Of a stretch of DNA of 64,000 bases, positions 32,929-40,809 are shown one piece after another. Source of the DNA: VFMC01 sp037130535 (GTDB lineage: Bacteria > Actinomycetota > Acidimicrobiia > Acidimicrobiales > Ilumatobacteraceae); NCBI GenBank assembly GCA_037130535.1, contig JBAXSU010000001.1, positions 1 to 64,000 of the forward strand, read 5' to 3'. Positions within the stretch are counted from its first letter, which is position 1. Each line of letters begins with the position of its first letter. Below the pieces are notes generated by a model. It was not told the origin of the DNA. It searched no databases and was given only the letters and a program-made list of their open reading frames with translations. A program made the translations under genes and the position numbers.

Positions 32929-35664
32929 GTGCGCGCCGACCGGGCCGAACTGACATCGCAGTACGCCTTCCCGCTCGACGGGTTCCAACTCCAGGCCTTC
33001 GACGCGCTCGATGCCGGTGAGTCGGTGCTGGTGGCAGCCCCCACCGGGAGCGGCAAGACGGTGGTCGCCGAGTACGCCATCGAAGCAGCCCGGCGGGCAG
33101 GGCGGCGAGCGTTCTACACCGCGCCCATCAAGGCGCTCTCGAACCAGAAGTACCACGATCTCGTCGAGCGGTACGGCCCCGATTCGGTGGGTCTGCTCAC
33201 CGGCGACAACACCATCAACGGCGACGCACCGGTGGTGGTGATGACCACCGAGGTGCTGCGCAACATGATCTATGCGCGCAGCAGCGGCCTCGATCTGCTC
33301 GACGTGGTGGTGCTCGACGAGGTGCACTTCCTGCAGGACACCTACCGCGGCCCGGTGTGGGAAGAGGTCATCATCCACCTGCACGACGCGGTCCGGCTGG
33401 TGTGCCTGTCGGCAACAGTGAGCAATGCTCAGGAGCTGGCCGAGTGGATCTCCACCGTGCGCGGCCCTACCCGAGCCATCGTCGAGGAACGACGGCCCGT
33501 GCGTCTGGAGAACCTCTATCTCGTGGGCGACAAGACCCACGGGCGATTGCACCTGCTACCGGTGCTGGTGGGTGGTCGCCCCAACCAGAACGCACTGCGC
33601 ATCGACAGTGAAGCAGCCCGGGCACCGCGCGGAGGTCGCCAGCGCAAAGGCACCCAGGGCCGACGGAAGCTCTATACGCCCACCCGGCTCGACGTCATCG
33701 ACGTGCTCGAGCACGACGAGATGCTGCCTGCGATCTACTTCATCTTCAGCCGCAACCAGTGCGATGAGGCAGCCCGTACGGCCCTGGCAGCAGGACTACG
33801 GCTCACCACCGGCGACGAACGCGACCGCATCCGGGCCATCGTCGATGCCCGACTCGGTTCGATGGAAGCAGCCGACCTGGCCGTGCTGGGGTACAGCCAG
33901 TTCCTCGCCCAACTCGAAGCGGGCGTCGCCGCCCACCACGCAGGCATGGTGCCGCCGTTCAAGGAGGTGGTCGAGGCCTGTTTCACCGCAGGGTTGGTGA
34001 AGGTGGTGTTCGCCACCGAGACCCTCGCGGTAGGGCTGAACATGCCGGCCAAGTGCGTGATCATCGAGAAGCTCACCAAGTTCACCGGCGACCACCATGC
34101 CTTCCTCAGCCCGGGCGAGTACACCCAGCTCACCGGTCGGGCCGGCCGGCGGGGCATCGACGACCTCGGCAACGCCATCGTGCTGTGGAGTCCCTTCGTT
34201 CCGTTCGACCAGATTGCTGCGCTGGCGTCGAGCCGCGTGTTCCACCTCAACTCGGCGTTCCGTCCCACCTACAACATGGCCGCCAATCTGGTTCGCTCGT
34301 ACACCAGCGACCAGGCCCACCATCTGCTGAACCTCTCGTTCGCCCAGTACCAGGCCGACCGCGACGTGGTGAAGATCGAGGCGCGTCTCGAACGGCGCCA
34401 GCAACATCTGCGCGACCTCACGGCTGCGTCGGCGAGCCCCTTCGGCGATATCGACGGCTACCGGCGCCTGCTCGAACGGCGCAACGAGCTGGCTGTCGGA
34501 CATGCGCCCTCGATCGGGCGCGACGACCCCATCACGCTGGCGCTGCTGAAGCTGAAGCCGGGCGACATCGTGTACGCCGACAAGGGTCGTTACGCCGGCC
34601 GGGTGGCCGTGCTGGCTTCGGCGCACCGCAAGAACGGCATCCGGGTGAGCGGCGTGACGACGCGGCGCGATCTCATCCAACTCGACGCCGCCGACTTCGA
34701 CGAGGTGCCCCGCGCCATCGGCCACATCGAGTTGCCCGACGACTTCGCCCCCAACAGTGCCGAGTACCAGCGTGAGGTGGCCCGGCGCCTCGAACGCGCC
34801 GACGTGGAGGCGCACGCAGGGCGGCGACGACGAGTAGGCGAGATCGACGACGCGCTCGCCGTCCATCCCGTCGAGTCCGACCCTGATCTGGCCGACCGGC
34901 TGAAGGCCGCGAATAAAGCGGCACGCGTGGCCCGCGAAATCGACGAGCTGCGCCAGCGCATGCGCGGCCGCAGCCAGACCATCTCGCGCGACTTCGACCG
35001 AGTGCTGCGCATCCTGCAGAACTGGGACTATGTCGACGGCTGGTCGCTCACGCCCGCGGGCGACATTTTGGCGCGCACGTTCCACGAGTGCGACCTGCTC
35101 ATCGTCGAGTGCCTCCGTCAGGGCCTGCTCGACGGGCTCGAGCCACCGGTGCTGGCGGCACTGGTGTCGGTGTTCGTCTACGAACACCGCAGCCCGGATC
35201 CGCCGCCTGCCCCGTGGTTCCCGTCGCCCGTCGCCCGTCGCCGCTGGCAGCGCATCCGTGCCGTGAGTGACGAGTTGCGTTCGATCGAGGACGCCGCCGG
35301 TCTGGCCGAGCACCGCCCACCCGACCCCACCTTCGTGGCCATCGCCTACGCCTGGGCAGCGGGGGAGGGCTTCGCCGAGGTGGTGGCCGACGAGGAGTTG
35401 AGCGGGGGCGACTTCGTGCGCACCACCAAGCAACTGATCGACCTGTTGCGCCAACTCGCCCTCGTGGCGCCCGAGCGCGAGACCCGACGGGCGGCAGATC
35501 AGGCGGCGCAGCGTCTGTTCCGCGGCGTCGTGGCCGCGTCGAGCGCGGTCGAGGTCGACACGGAGGCGGAGGCCCCCGTCGAGCCGGTCGTCGAGCCCGT
35601 TGCCGAGCCCGTTGCCGAGGTGCCGCCAGTCGGGGAGGGTCTCGGTGCCGATCCGCAAGGGTGA
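32929..35664 (+). CDS. helY: HelY-type superfamily 2 RNA/DNA helicase
   Basis: This 911-residue Ski2/Mtr4-like helicase has Walker A APTGSGKT at residues 37-44, DEVH at 130-133, SATVSNAQELAEW, and the motif VI segment LTGRAGRRGID. A helical DSHCT-type domain fills the C-terminal third, ending in a Glu/Val/Pro-rich tail. It probably unwinds structured RNA during decay or processing. GTG at 32929 is six bases after a CACGAT hexamer. The next gene starts inside its last 20 bases in another frame. Confidence 0.9.
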   Translation: MRADRAELTSQYAFPLDGFQLQAFDALDAGESVLVAAPTGSGKTVVAEYAIEAARRAGRRAFYTAPIKALSNQKYHDLVERYGPDSVGLLTGDNTINGDAPVVVMTTEVLRNMIYARSSGLDLLDVVVLDEVHFLQDTYRGPVWEEVIIHLHDAVRLVCLSATVSNAQELAEWISTVRGPTRAIVEERRPVRLENLYLVGDKTHGRLHLLPVLVGGRPNQNALRIDSEAARAPRGGRQRKGTQGRRKLYTPTRLDVIDVLEHDEMLPAIYFIFSRNQCDEAARTALAAGLRLTTGDERDRIRAIVDARLGSMEAADLAVLGYSQFLAQLEAGVAAHHAGMVPPFKEVVEACFTAGLVKVVFATETLAVGLNMPAKCVIIEKLTKFTGDHHAFLSPGEYTQLTGRAGRRGIDDLGNAIVLWSPFVPFDQIAALASSRVFHLNSAFRPTYNMAANLVRSYTSDQAHHLLNLSFAQYQADRDVVKIEARLERRQQHLRDLTAASASPFGDIDGYRRLLERRNELAVGHAPSIGRDDPITLALLKLKPGDIVYADKGRYAGRVAVLASAHRKNGIRVSGVTTRRDLIQLDAADFDEVPRAIGHIELPDDFAPNSAEYQREVARRLERADVEAHAGRRRRVGEIDDALAVHPVESDPDLADRLKAANKAARVAREIDELRQRMRGRSQTISRDFDRVLRILQNWDYVDGWSLTPAGDILARTFHECDLLIVECLRQGLLDGLEPPVLAALVSVFVYEHRSPDPPPAPWFPSPVARRRWQRIRAVSDELRSIEDAAGLAEHRPPDPTFVAIAYAWAAGEGFAEVVADEELSGGDFVRTTKQLIDLLRQLALVAPERETRRAADQAAQRLFRGVVAASSAVEVDTEAEAPVEPVVEPVAEPVAEVPPVGEGLGADPQG

Positions 35665-36274
35665 GGCCTGGGGTGCTACGGGCCCGGCGCCTGACGGGAT
35701 GGTGACGGTGCACTCAGATGCCGACCTGAACACCCTGGTCACCCGGTGTCGTCGGGCGGGCGAGCCGCTGCCCCCGGTGGGCCTGCTCGGCGGCGACCTG
35801 ATGCGTTGCGTGGGCGGTTCGGGTGACCCGACTCGGTTCGCTGGTGACGTGGCACTGCTGCCGGTAGACGTGGTGCGCGTCGACACGCCTGATGCGACCG
35901 GCTGGTTCGTGGCCCATCTGATCGCCCGCCGAGGTTGGTGGCGGGGGGAACTGACAGCGGTGATGAACGGTCAGTACCTCTCGATACGGGGCGGCGCGAC
36001 CTGGGACGTCTCGCCGCGAGCGCATCCCGGCGACGGGCGTGTCGACGTCGTGCGGGTCGACCGGGCGATGAGCCTGCGCGACCGCCGCACAGCGAACCAG
36101 CGTCTGCCCCTGGGTGCTCACCTTCCGCACCCGTACATCTCGGTGCGTCAAGCCACGTCGGTCGATCTGATGTGGCAACGCCCCACCCGGGTGTGGCTCG
36201 ACGGCCGTGTGTGGGCGACGGTTCGCGAGGCCACTGTCACGGTCGAGTCGGAGCCACTGCTGGTCTGCATCTAG
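35645..36274 (+). CDS. Diacylglycerol-kinase-like C-terminal lobe protein lacking the catalytic motif
   Basis: A 209-residue protein. From about residue 20 it resembles the linker and C-terminal beta sandwich of YegS/DgkB-type lipid kinases: PVGLLGGDLMRCVGGSGDPTRF where kinases have the G(T)GNDFAR loop, then ELTAVMNGQYLSIRGG, GDGRVDVVRVD, HLPHPYISVRQATSVDLMW and VWLDGRVWATVREATVTV. The nucleotide-binding GGDGT motif of the N-terminal lobe is absent. GTG at 35645 overlaps the helY end by 20 bases. It is either a non-catalytic relative or a decayed kinase; the frame is intact, so I call it a gene. Confidence 0.6.
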   Translation: MPIRKGEAWGATGPAPDGMVTVHSDADLNTLVTRCRRAGEPLPPVGLLGGDLMRCVGGSGDPTRFAGDVALLPVDVVRVDTPDATGWFVAHLIARRGWWRGELTAVMNGQYLSIRGGATWDVSPRAHPGDGRVDVVRVDRAMSLRDRRTANQRLPLGAHLPHPYISVRQATSVDLMWQRPTRVWLDGRVWATVREATVTVESEPLLVCI

Positions 36275-36288
36275 TCGCCTGGTCGAAG

Positions 36289-36294
36289 TACCGT
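36289..36294 (+). promoter_or_regulatory. Predicted -10 element of the M20 hydrolase gene
   Basis: TACCGT seven bases before the ATG at 36302, leaderless spacing. Confidence 0.4.
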
Positions 36295-36301
36295 CGCGCC
36301 C

Positions 36302-37537
36302 ATGGACACTGCACCAATCGGCACTGGTCGCGACGACACCGCCCGGATCGAATCGCTCAAGCAGCGCGTCTGCGCCGAGGTCGACCGCCTCGCCGACCGC
36401 CTGGTCGACACGAGCAGGCAGATCCACGCTCATCCTGAACTGAACTACCAGGAAGTGTTCGCCCACGACTTGCTCACCCGGGTGCTCGACGAAACCGGAC
36501 CGGCGGCCACACGCCACGCCTACGGGGTCGACACAGCGTTCGAGGCCCGCGCCGGCAGCGAGGGCCCCGAGATCGCCGTGTTGTGCGAATACGACGCTCT
36601 GCCCGGTGTGGGCCATGCCTGCGGACACAACGTCATCGCCGCCGCGGGCCTGGGTGCCGGTCTGGCCGCGGCAGCCCTGGCCGACGAGGCCGGAGGCCGC
36701 GTGCGCATCATGGGCACGCCCGCCGAGGAGGGTGGCGGCGGCAAGATCCGTATGGCACGCAAGGGTGCTTTCGAGGGGCTCGCCGCGGCGATGATGGTTC
36801 ACCCCGCCGACGCCGATCTGGTGCGCATGGACTGCATCGCGATCGAGCAGATGCGGGTTCAGTACCACGGGCGCGCCGCCCATGCAGCCGCTGCTCCGCA
36901 TGAGGGGCGCAACGCACTCGATGCAGCAGTGCTGGGCTACATGAACGTGGCGGCTCTGCGCCAACACATCCTGCCCACCGAACGCATCCACGGCGTGTTC
37001 ACTCGTGCCGGCGACGTGGCCAACATCGTGCCCGCCGAGACCGAGATGTTGTGGATGGTGCGTTCACCCACGATTGCCTCGCTGCAGCCGCTGAAGCAGC
37101 GCGTGCGTACCGCGCTCGAAGCATCGGCTGCGGCCACCGGTTGTGGCTGCACAGCGGCATGGCAGGGCGACCCCTACGCCGACATGATCGACAACAGCGC
37201 CATGGTGGCCTCCTACGTCGGCAACGCCGCCCGCGTCGGTCGCACCGTGGTCGACCCGCGGGTGGTGGGCAAAGCCGTGGTGGGCTCTACCGATATGGGC
37301 AACATCAGCTACCTGGTGCCTTCGATCCACCCCATGATCCAGGTGGCCGAGGCCGGTGTGCCCATCCACACACTCGAGTTCGCGGCATTTGCCGGCAGCG
37401 AATCGGGAGACCGGGCCGTCATCGACGGGGCCAAGACGATGGCGATGACCGTCATCGACCTGTGGTGCTCGGCTGCGCTGCGCGACCAGGTCGACCGCGA
37501 GTTCGCGACGCGACCTACTGGTGTATCGGTGCTCTGA
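36302..37537 (+). CDS. M20 family metallo-amidohydrolase
   Basis: A 411-residue peptidase-M20/amidohydrolase protein. Metal-site segments include CEYDALPGVGHACGHN, GTPAEEGGGGKI, VHPAD and the C-terminal HTLEFAAFAGSESGDRA. A dimerisation domain with YHGRAAHAAAAPHEGRNALDA lies between. It would hydrolyse N-acyl amino acids or amino-benzoyl glutamate-like amides; exact substrate unknown. It is transcribed alone from its own promoter. Confidence 0.88.
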   Translation: MDTAPIGTGRDDTARIESLKQRVCAEVDRLADRLVDTSRQIHAHPELNYQEVFAHDLLTRVLDETGPAATRHAYGVDTAFEARAGSEGPEIAVLCEYDALPGVGHACGHNVIAAAGLGAGLAAAALADEAGGRVRIMGTPAEEGGGGKIRMARKGAFEGLAAAMMVHPADADLVRMDCIAIEQMRVQYHGRAAHAAAAPHEGRNALDAAVLGYMNVAALRQHILPTERIHGVFTRAGDVANIVPAETEMLWMVRSPTIASLQPLKQRVRTALEASAAATGCGCTAAWQGDPYADMIDNSAMVASYVGNAARVGRTVVDPRVVGKAVVGSTDMGNISYLVPSIHPMIQVAEAGVPIHTLEFAAFAGSESGDRAVIDGAKTMAMTVIDLWCSAALRDQVDREFATRPTGVSVL

Positions 37538-37586
37538 CCTGGTCGGTGGCGGGCGCCCTATCCCGGGGATTCGCCGCCGCGCCGCC

Positions 37587-37592
37587 TAGAGT
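37587..37592 (+). promoter_or_regulatory. Predicted -10 element of the ThyX-like gene
   Basis: TAGAGT eight bases before the GTG at 37601, leaderless spacing. Confidence 0.4.
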
Positions 37593-37600
37593 TCGACGTT

Positions 37601-39196
37601 GTGACGGTCTACGTCCCCGAAACGTTCACGCCCAGCGAAGCCGACATCCTGCGTCGCTATTTCACCAATCTCGACGGTCCGGTTTTCGCGCTCGTGAACC
37701 TGCCCGAGGTGGTGAAGGGCGCGCTGTTCGCCCGCTACAGCCGCAGCCCGAAGAGCCTGCGACGCCTGTTCCTCGACGAGTTCGTCGGCGACCTCGACAT
37801 CAGCGGCGACCAGTCGGTCGACGCAACGATGGGCCTGGAACGGGCCGAGGAACTGTATGAGAAGGTGTTCTTCGAGTACGGCGACGACTCGGTCGCGCAG
37901 CTCGGCGGCGTGCACCTGGCGTGCGAGCAGGCATCGAACGTGCTCACCAAGGTGCTCGAGTGGGGCCGCCTGATGAGCTACCTCGAACAGAGCACCCGAT
38001 ACATCGCATACGACGCACGCCTCGGTGGCCGCTACCGGTACTTCCGCGATCCGGCGCTGCTGTCGAGCCGCTTCGGCACCCGCTATGTGGGCGACATGGA
38101 CCGCATGTTCGACGCCTACAGCCTGCTGCTGACGAAGGTGACCGACCATGTGCGGGCCAGCTTTCCCCAGGGCAACGACTCCGACTTCGTCTTCCGGCAG
38201 GCCACACGGGCCAAGGCGCTCGACGCGGTGCGCGGTGTGCTGCCGGCCTCGTCATTGTCGAACGTGGGCATCTACGGGTCGGGTCAGGGATTCGAACAAC
38301 TGCTGCTGCGCATGCGCTCGCACCCGTTGCCCGAGGCCCGCCACTATGCCGACCTCATGCTGGCCGAGTTGCGCAAGGTGATTCCCAGCTTCCTACGCCG
38401 AGTCGACCTCGCCGACCGCGGTGGCCGCTGGAGCGACTACCTCACCTCCACCCGCACTCGAACGGGCGAACTCGTCGATTCGCTGTTCGGCGAGACGCCG
38501 GTCGACCGGGCCGAGTTCGTCGAACTCGTCGACTTCGACCCTGAGGCCGAGGACAAATTGTTGGCGGCCATCTGTTATCCGCATACGAACCTTCCCGAAC
38601 AGCAGGTGCTCGAGCGGGTGCAGCGGATGGGCGCTACCGAACGTTTGGCGCTGATGCGCGCCTATGTGGGCGAACGCGAGAACCGGCGCCACAAGCCGGG
38701 TCGGGCATTCGAGCGGGTCGACTACCGCTTCGACGTCCTCACCGACTACGGCGCGTTCCGCGATCTCCAGCGTCACCGCATGCTCACGGTCGAATGGCAG
38801 CGGCTCACCCCGAACCATGGCTACGTCCGGCCCGAACTGATCGATGAGGCCGGGATGGCCGACGTGTTCGACGACGCCATGGCCCGATCGGCGTCGCTGT
38901 ACGACGCGCTGAAAGACGAGTTCCCCGAGCAAGCCAGCTATGCCGTGTCGATGGCGTACCGCATCCGCTATTCGATGCAGTTCAACGCCCGCGAGGCCAT
39001 CCACATGCTCGAACTGCGCTCGTCGCCCCAGGGGCATCCCTCGTATCGCCGGGTCGCGCTCGAGATGCACCGTCTCATCGCCGAACAGGCAGGCCATCGC
39101 GCTGTCGCCGATGCGATGACTCACCTCACCGTTGCGGCCCCCGAACTCGAGCGTCTCGAAGCCGAGCGTCGGGCCGAGCAGCGTCGCGGTACCTGA
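37601..39196 (+). CDS. thyX: Double-length ThyX-like protein (flavin-dependent thymidylate synthase family)
   Basis: A 531-residue protein, about twice the usual ThyX length. Each half looks like a ThyX domain with a partly kept active-site motif. The first half has R123-L-M-S126-x4-S131-T-R133-Y134 but Trp-Gly in place of Arg-His. The second half has R391-H392-R393 but lacks the following serines. The canonical motif is RHR-xx-S-x4-S-x-R-Y, so the two halves complement each other. ThyX makes dTMP from dUMP using FAD, NADPH and methylene-folate. It could be a genuine fused synthase or a relative with another role. Confidence 0.78.
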   Translation: MTVYVPETFTPSEADILRRYFTNLDGPVFALVNLPEVVKGALFARYSRSPKSLRRLFLDEFVGDLDISGDQSVDATMGLERAEELYEKVFFEYGDDSVAQLGGVHLACEQASNVLTKVLEWGRLMSYLEQSTRYIAYDARLGGRYRYFRDPALLSSRFGTRYVGDMDRMFDAYSLLLTKVTDHVRASFPQGNDSDFVFRQATRAKALDAVRGVLPASSLSNVGIYGSGQGFEQLLLRMRSHPLPEARHYADLMLAELRKVIPSFLRRVDLADRGGRWSDYLTSTRTRTGELVDSLFGETPVDRAEFVELVDFDPEAEDKLLAAICYPHTNLPEQQVLERVQRMGATERLALMRAYVGERENRRHKPGRAFERVDYRFDVLTDYGAFRDLQRHRMLTVEWQRLTPNHGYVRPELIDEAGMADVFDDAMARSASLYDALKDEFPEQASYAVSMAYRIRYSMQFNAREAIHMLELRSSPQGHPSYRRVALEMHRLIAEQAGHRAVADAMTHLTVAAPELERLEAERRAEQRRGT

Positions 39197-39262
39197 TGCC
39201 GCTGGGTCCATATGGCCCTGCACGTCCGACATTCGACGTGATCTGGGTGTCGAAGCGATCCG

Positions 39263-39278
39263 AGTGACCTGTGTCACA
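39263..39278. promoter_or_regulatory. CRP/GlxR-like operator
   Basis: AGTGACCTGTGTCACA matches TGTGA-N6-TCACA at nine of ten defined positions. It lies directly before a TACGAT hexamer and 74 bases before the DUF4193 gene. Confidence 0.5.
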
Positions 39279-39280
39279 GA

Positions 39281-39286
39281 TACGAT
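39281..39286 (+). promoter_or_regulatory. Predicted -10 element upstream of the DUF4193 gene
   Basis: TACGAT follows the CRP-like site by two bases, giving a leader of about 60 bases. A second hexamer TATCAT lies at 39312-39317. Unlike most neighbours this gene has a leader with a purine-rich AAAGGGG ribosome binding site. Confidence 0.35.
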
Positions 39287-39351
39287 CGCGCCCCGGGTAG
39301 CGGGACGCTCGTATCATCCGCGGCCCACACGCTCGTTCGAAAGGGGTCGAC

Positions 39352-39846
39352 ATGGCAGCCGACGACGATGAGGTCATGGAGCCCGACGACATCGAGGAGA
39401 TCGACGACGAGGCCGAACTGGTCGATGTCCTCGGCGACGACGAGATCGACGTCGAAGATCTCGACGAAGAAGCGCTGGCCGACGACGACGACGAGTTCGG
39501 CGGCCTGGCCGACGAGTTCGAAGAGGTCGAAGAGACCGAGGAAGAGGCAGCAGCCGCTGGTCCTGTCCGTCGTTCGCTGAGCGGCGACGAGGATGACGAC
39601 GACGACGACCTCACCACCCCCGACGATGTCGAGGCCGATCTCGACACCATCCTCAAAGATCGCCTCGTTGCGTCCGACGACGAGGGCAACGAAGACGACG
39701 AGGAGCCTGAGGACCGCTCCGAGCAGTCCGACCGTCTGCAGCCCAAGCGGGCCGACGAGACGCTGTGCTCGAACTGCTTCCTTCTCGTCCGCCAGACCGC
39801 CCCCAACTGTCCCGTCGGCGACGACGACTGCCCGCTGTTCACCTGA
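39352..39846 (+). CDS. Acidic DUF4193-type zinc-binding protein
   Basis: A 164-residue protein in which Asp and Glu make up nearly half of the first 130 residues. The C-terminal end KRADETLCSNCFLLVRQTAPNCPV resembles the DUF4193 zinc-ribbon-like tail (KQADEFTCSSCFLV) of mycobacterial proteins. The acidic part is far longer than in mycobacteria. It may bind a basic partner such as a polymerase or ribosomal protein; function is not established. The upstream CRP-like site suggests control by a global regulator. Confidence 0.65.
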   Translation: MAADDDEVMEPDDIEEIDDEAELVDVLGDDEIDVEDLDEEALADDDDEFGGLADEFEEVEETEEEAAAAGPVRRSLSGDEDDDDDDLTTPDDVEADLDTILKDRLVASDDEGNEDDEEPEDRSEQSDRLQPKRADETLCSNCFLLVRQTAPNCPVGDDDCPLFT

Positions 39847-39851
39847 GCACC

Positions 39852-40337
39852 GTGCCAACAGATTCCGAACGTCCACCGCTCGAGCGCTTGCTCGATCTCG
39901 CGCTGTACGCGCCCATTGGCATGTACACCGCGTGGAAAGAGGAACTGCCGGCCTTCACCAAACAGGGCCGCCAGGTGGTCGAGAACCGCGTCATGCTGGC
40001 CCGGTTCATCGGTCAGATGGCCGTGCAGCAAGGTCGCCGCGAAGTCGACAAGCGGCTCGCCGCGCGGCGCCCTCCTGCGTCGAGCGCAGTGGTCGACGCC
40101 GTGGCATACGAGGCCACCTCGGCACCTACCGGTGTCGTTGTGCCCGTTGCGCCCGACGAGGTGCCCAGCGCCGACTCGCTGGCGATCTCGGGCTACGAGA
40201 GCCTGCCTGCGGTGAACGTGGTGCAACGTCTGGCCACCCTGACGGCCGACGAGATCGAACAGATCCGCCGGTTCGAGGTGGCCAACCGCGGACGGCGCAC
40301 CATCCTCGCCAAGATCGACGTCCTGCAGGGCGCATGA
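39852..40337 (+). CDS. Conserved hypothetical protein
   Basis: A 161-residue soluble protein. The N-terminal 70 residues look helical (LLDLALYAPIGMYTAWKEELPAFTKQGRQVVENRVMLARFIGQM). A variable linker leads to a C-terminal helical pair (LPAVNVVQRLATLTADEIEQIRRFEVANRGRRTIL), a motif seen at the end of many actinobacterial proteins, possibly binding nucleic acid. GTG at 39852 lies five bases after the DUF4193 stop. Coupled to the GNAT gene by ATGA. Confidence 0.65.
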   Translation: MPTDSERPPLERLLDLALYAPIGMYTAWKEELPAFTKQGRQVVENRVMLARFIGQMAVQQGRREVDKRLAARRPPASSAVVDAVAYEATSAPTGVVVPVAPDEVPSADSLAISGYESLPAVNVVQRLATLTADEIEQIRRFEVANRGRRTILAKIDVLQGA

Positions 40338-40792
40338 GTCCGTCGCTCGTCGTACGGCGCGCCACAGCAGCCGATGTCGAGGCACTGGCCGCGCTCGAAC
40401 ACGAGGCCCGCGAGGCCATCATCGACGCCCGGGGCGGGGCAGCACTGCTGGCCGAACAACCCGCAGTGGGCGAGTGGGCGACGGTGTTGGCCGATGCGAT
40501 GCGCGCAGTGTGGGTGGCCACCATCGACGATGTCGTCCTCGGTGTGCTCGAACTCCGGTTGCCGGAGCACGAGGGAGGCACCGGCGCCGTCCGTCAGGTG
40601 TACGTGGTGCCGGGTGCCCGCGAACTGGGCCTTGGCGACGAAATGCTGTCTGCCGCCATCGAGGCGACGGTCGGGGCCGGTGGTGCGACTATCGAAGCCG
40701 TCGCCCTGCCTGGCGACCGCGAGACGAAGAACCTCTTCGAGCGGTCGGGGCTGACCGCCCGGTTGATCACCGTGTCGAAGCGTCTCGGCTGA
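40334..40792 (+). CDS. GNAT family N-acetyltransferase
   Basis: A 152-residue GNAT protein. It has VVRRATAADVEALAALE at the start, the beta-4 strand with acetyl-CoA loop VRQVYVVPGARELGLGDEML (a loosened version of the Q/RxxGxG/A motif), and a C-terminal NLFERSGLTAR segment. It would acetylate an amine on a small molecule or protein; the substrate is unknown. It ends 17 bases before the convergent repeat protein. Confidence 0.8.
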   Translation: MSPSLVVRRATAADVEALAALEHEAREAIIDARGGAALLAEQPAVGEWATVLADAMRAVWVATIDDVVLGVLELRLPEHEGGTGAVRQVYVVPGARELGLGDEMLSAAIEATVGAGGATIEAVALPGDRETKNLFERSGLTARLITVSKRLG

Positions 40793-40809
40793 GCCGAGCG
40801 CCCGCCAGG

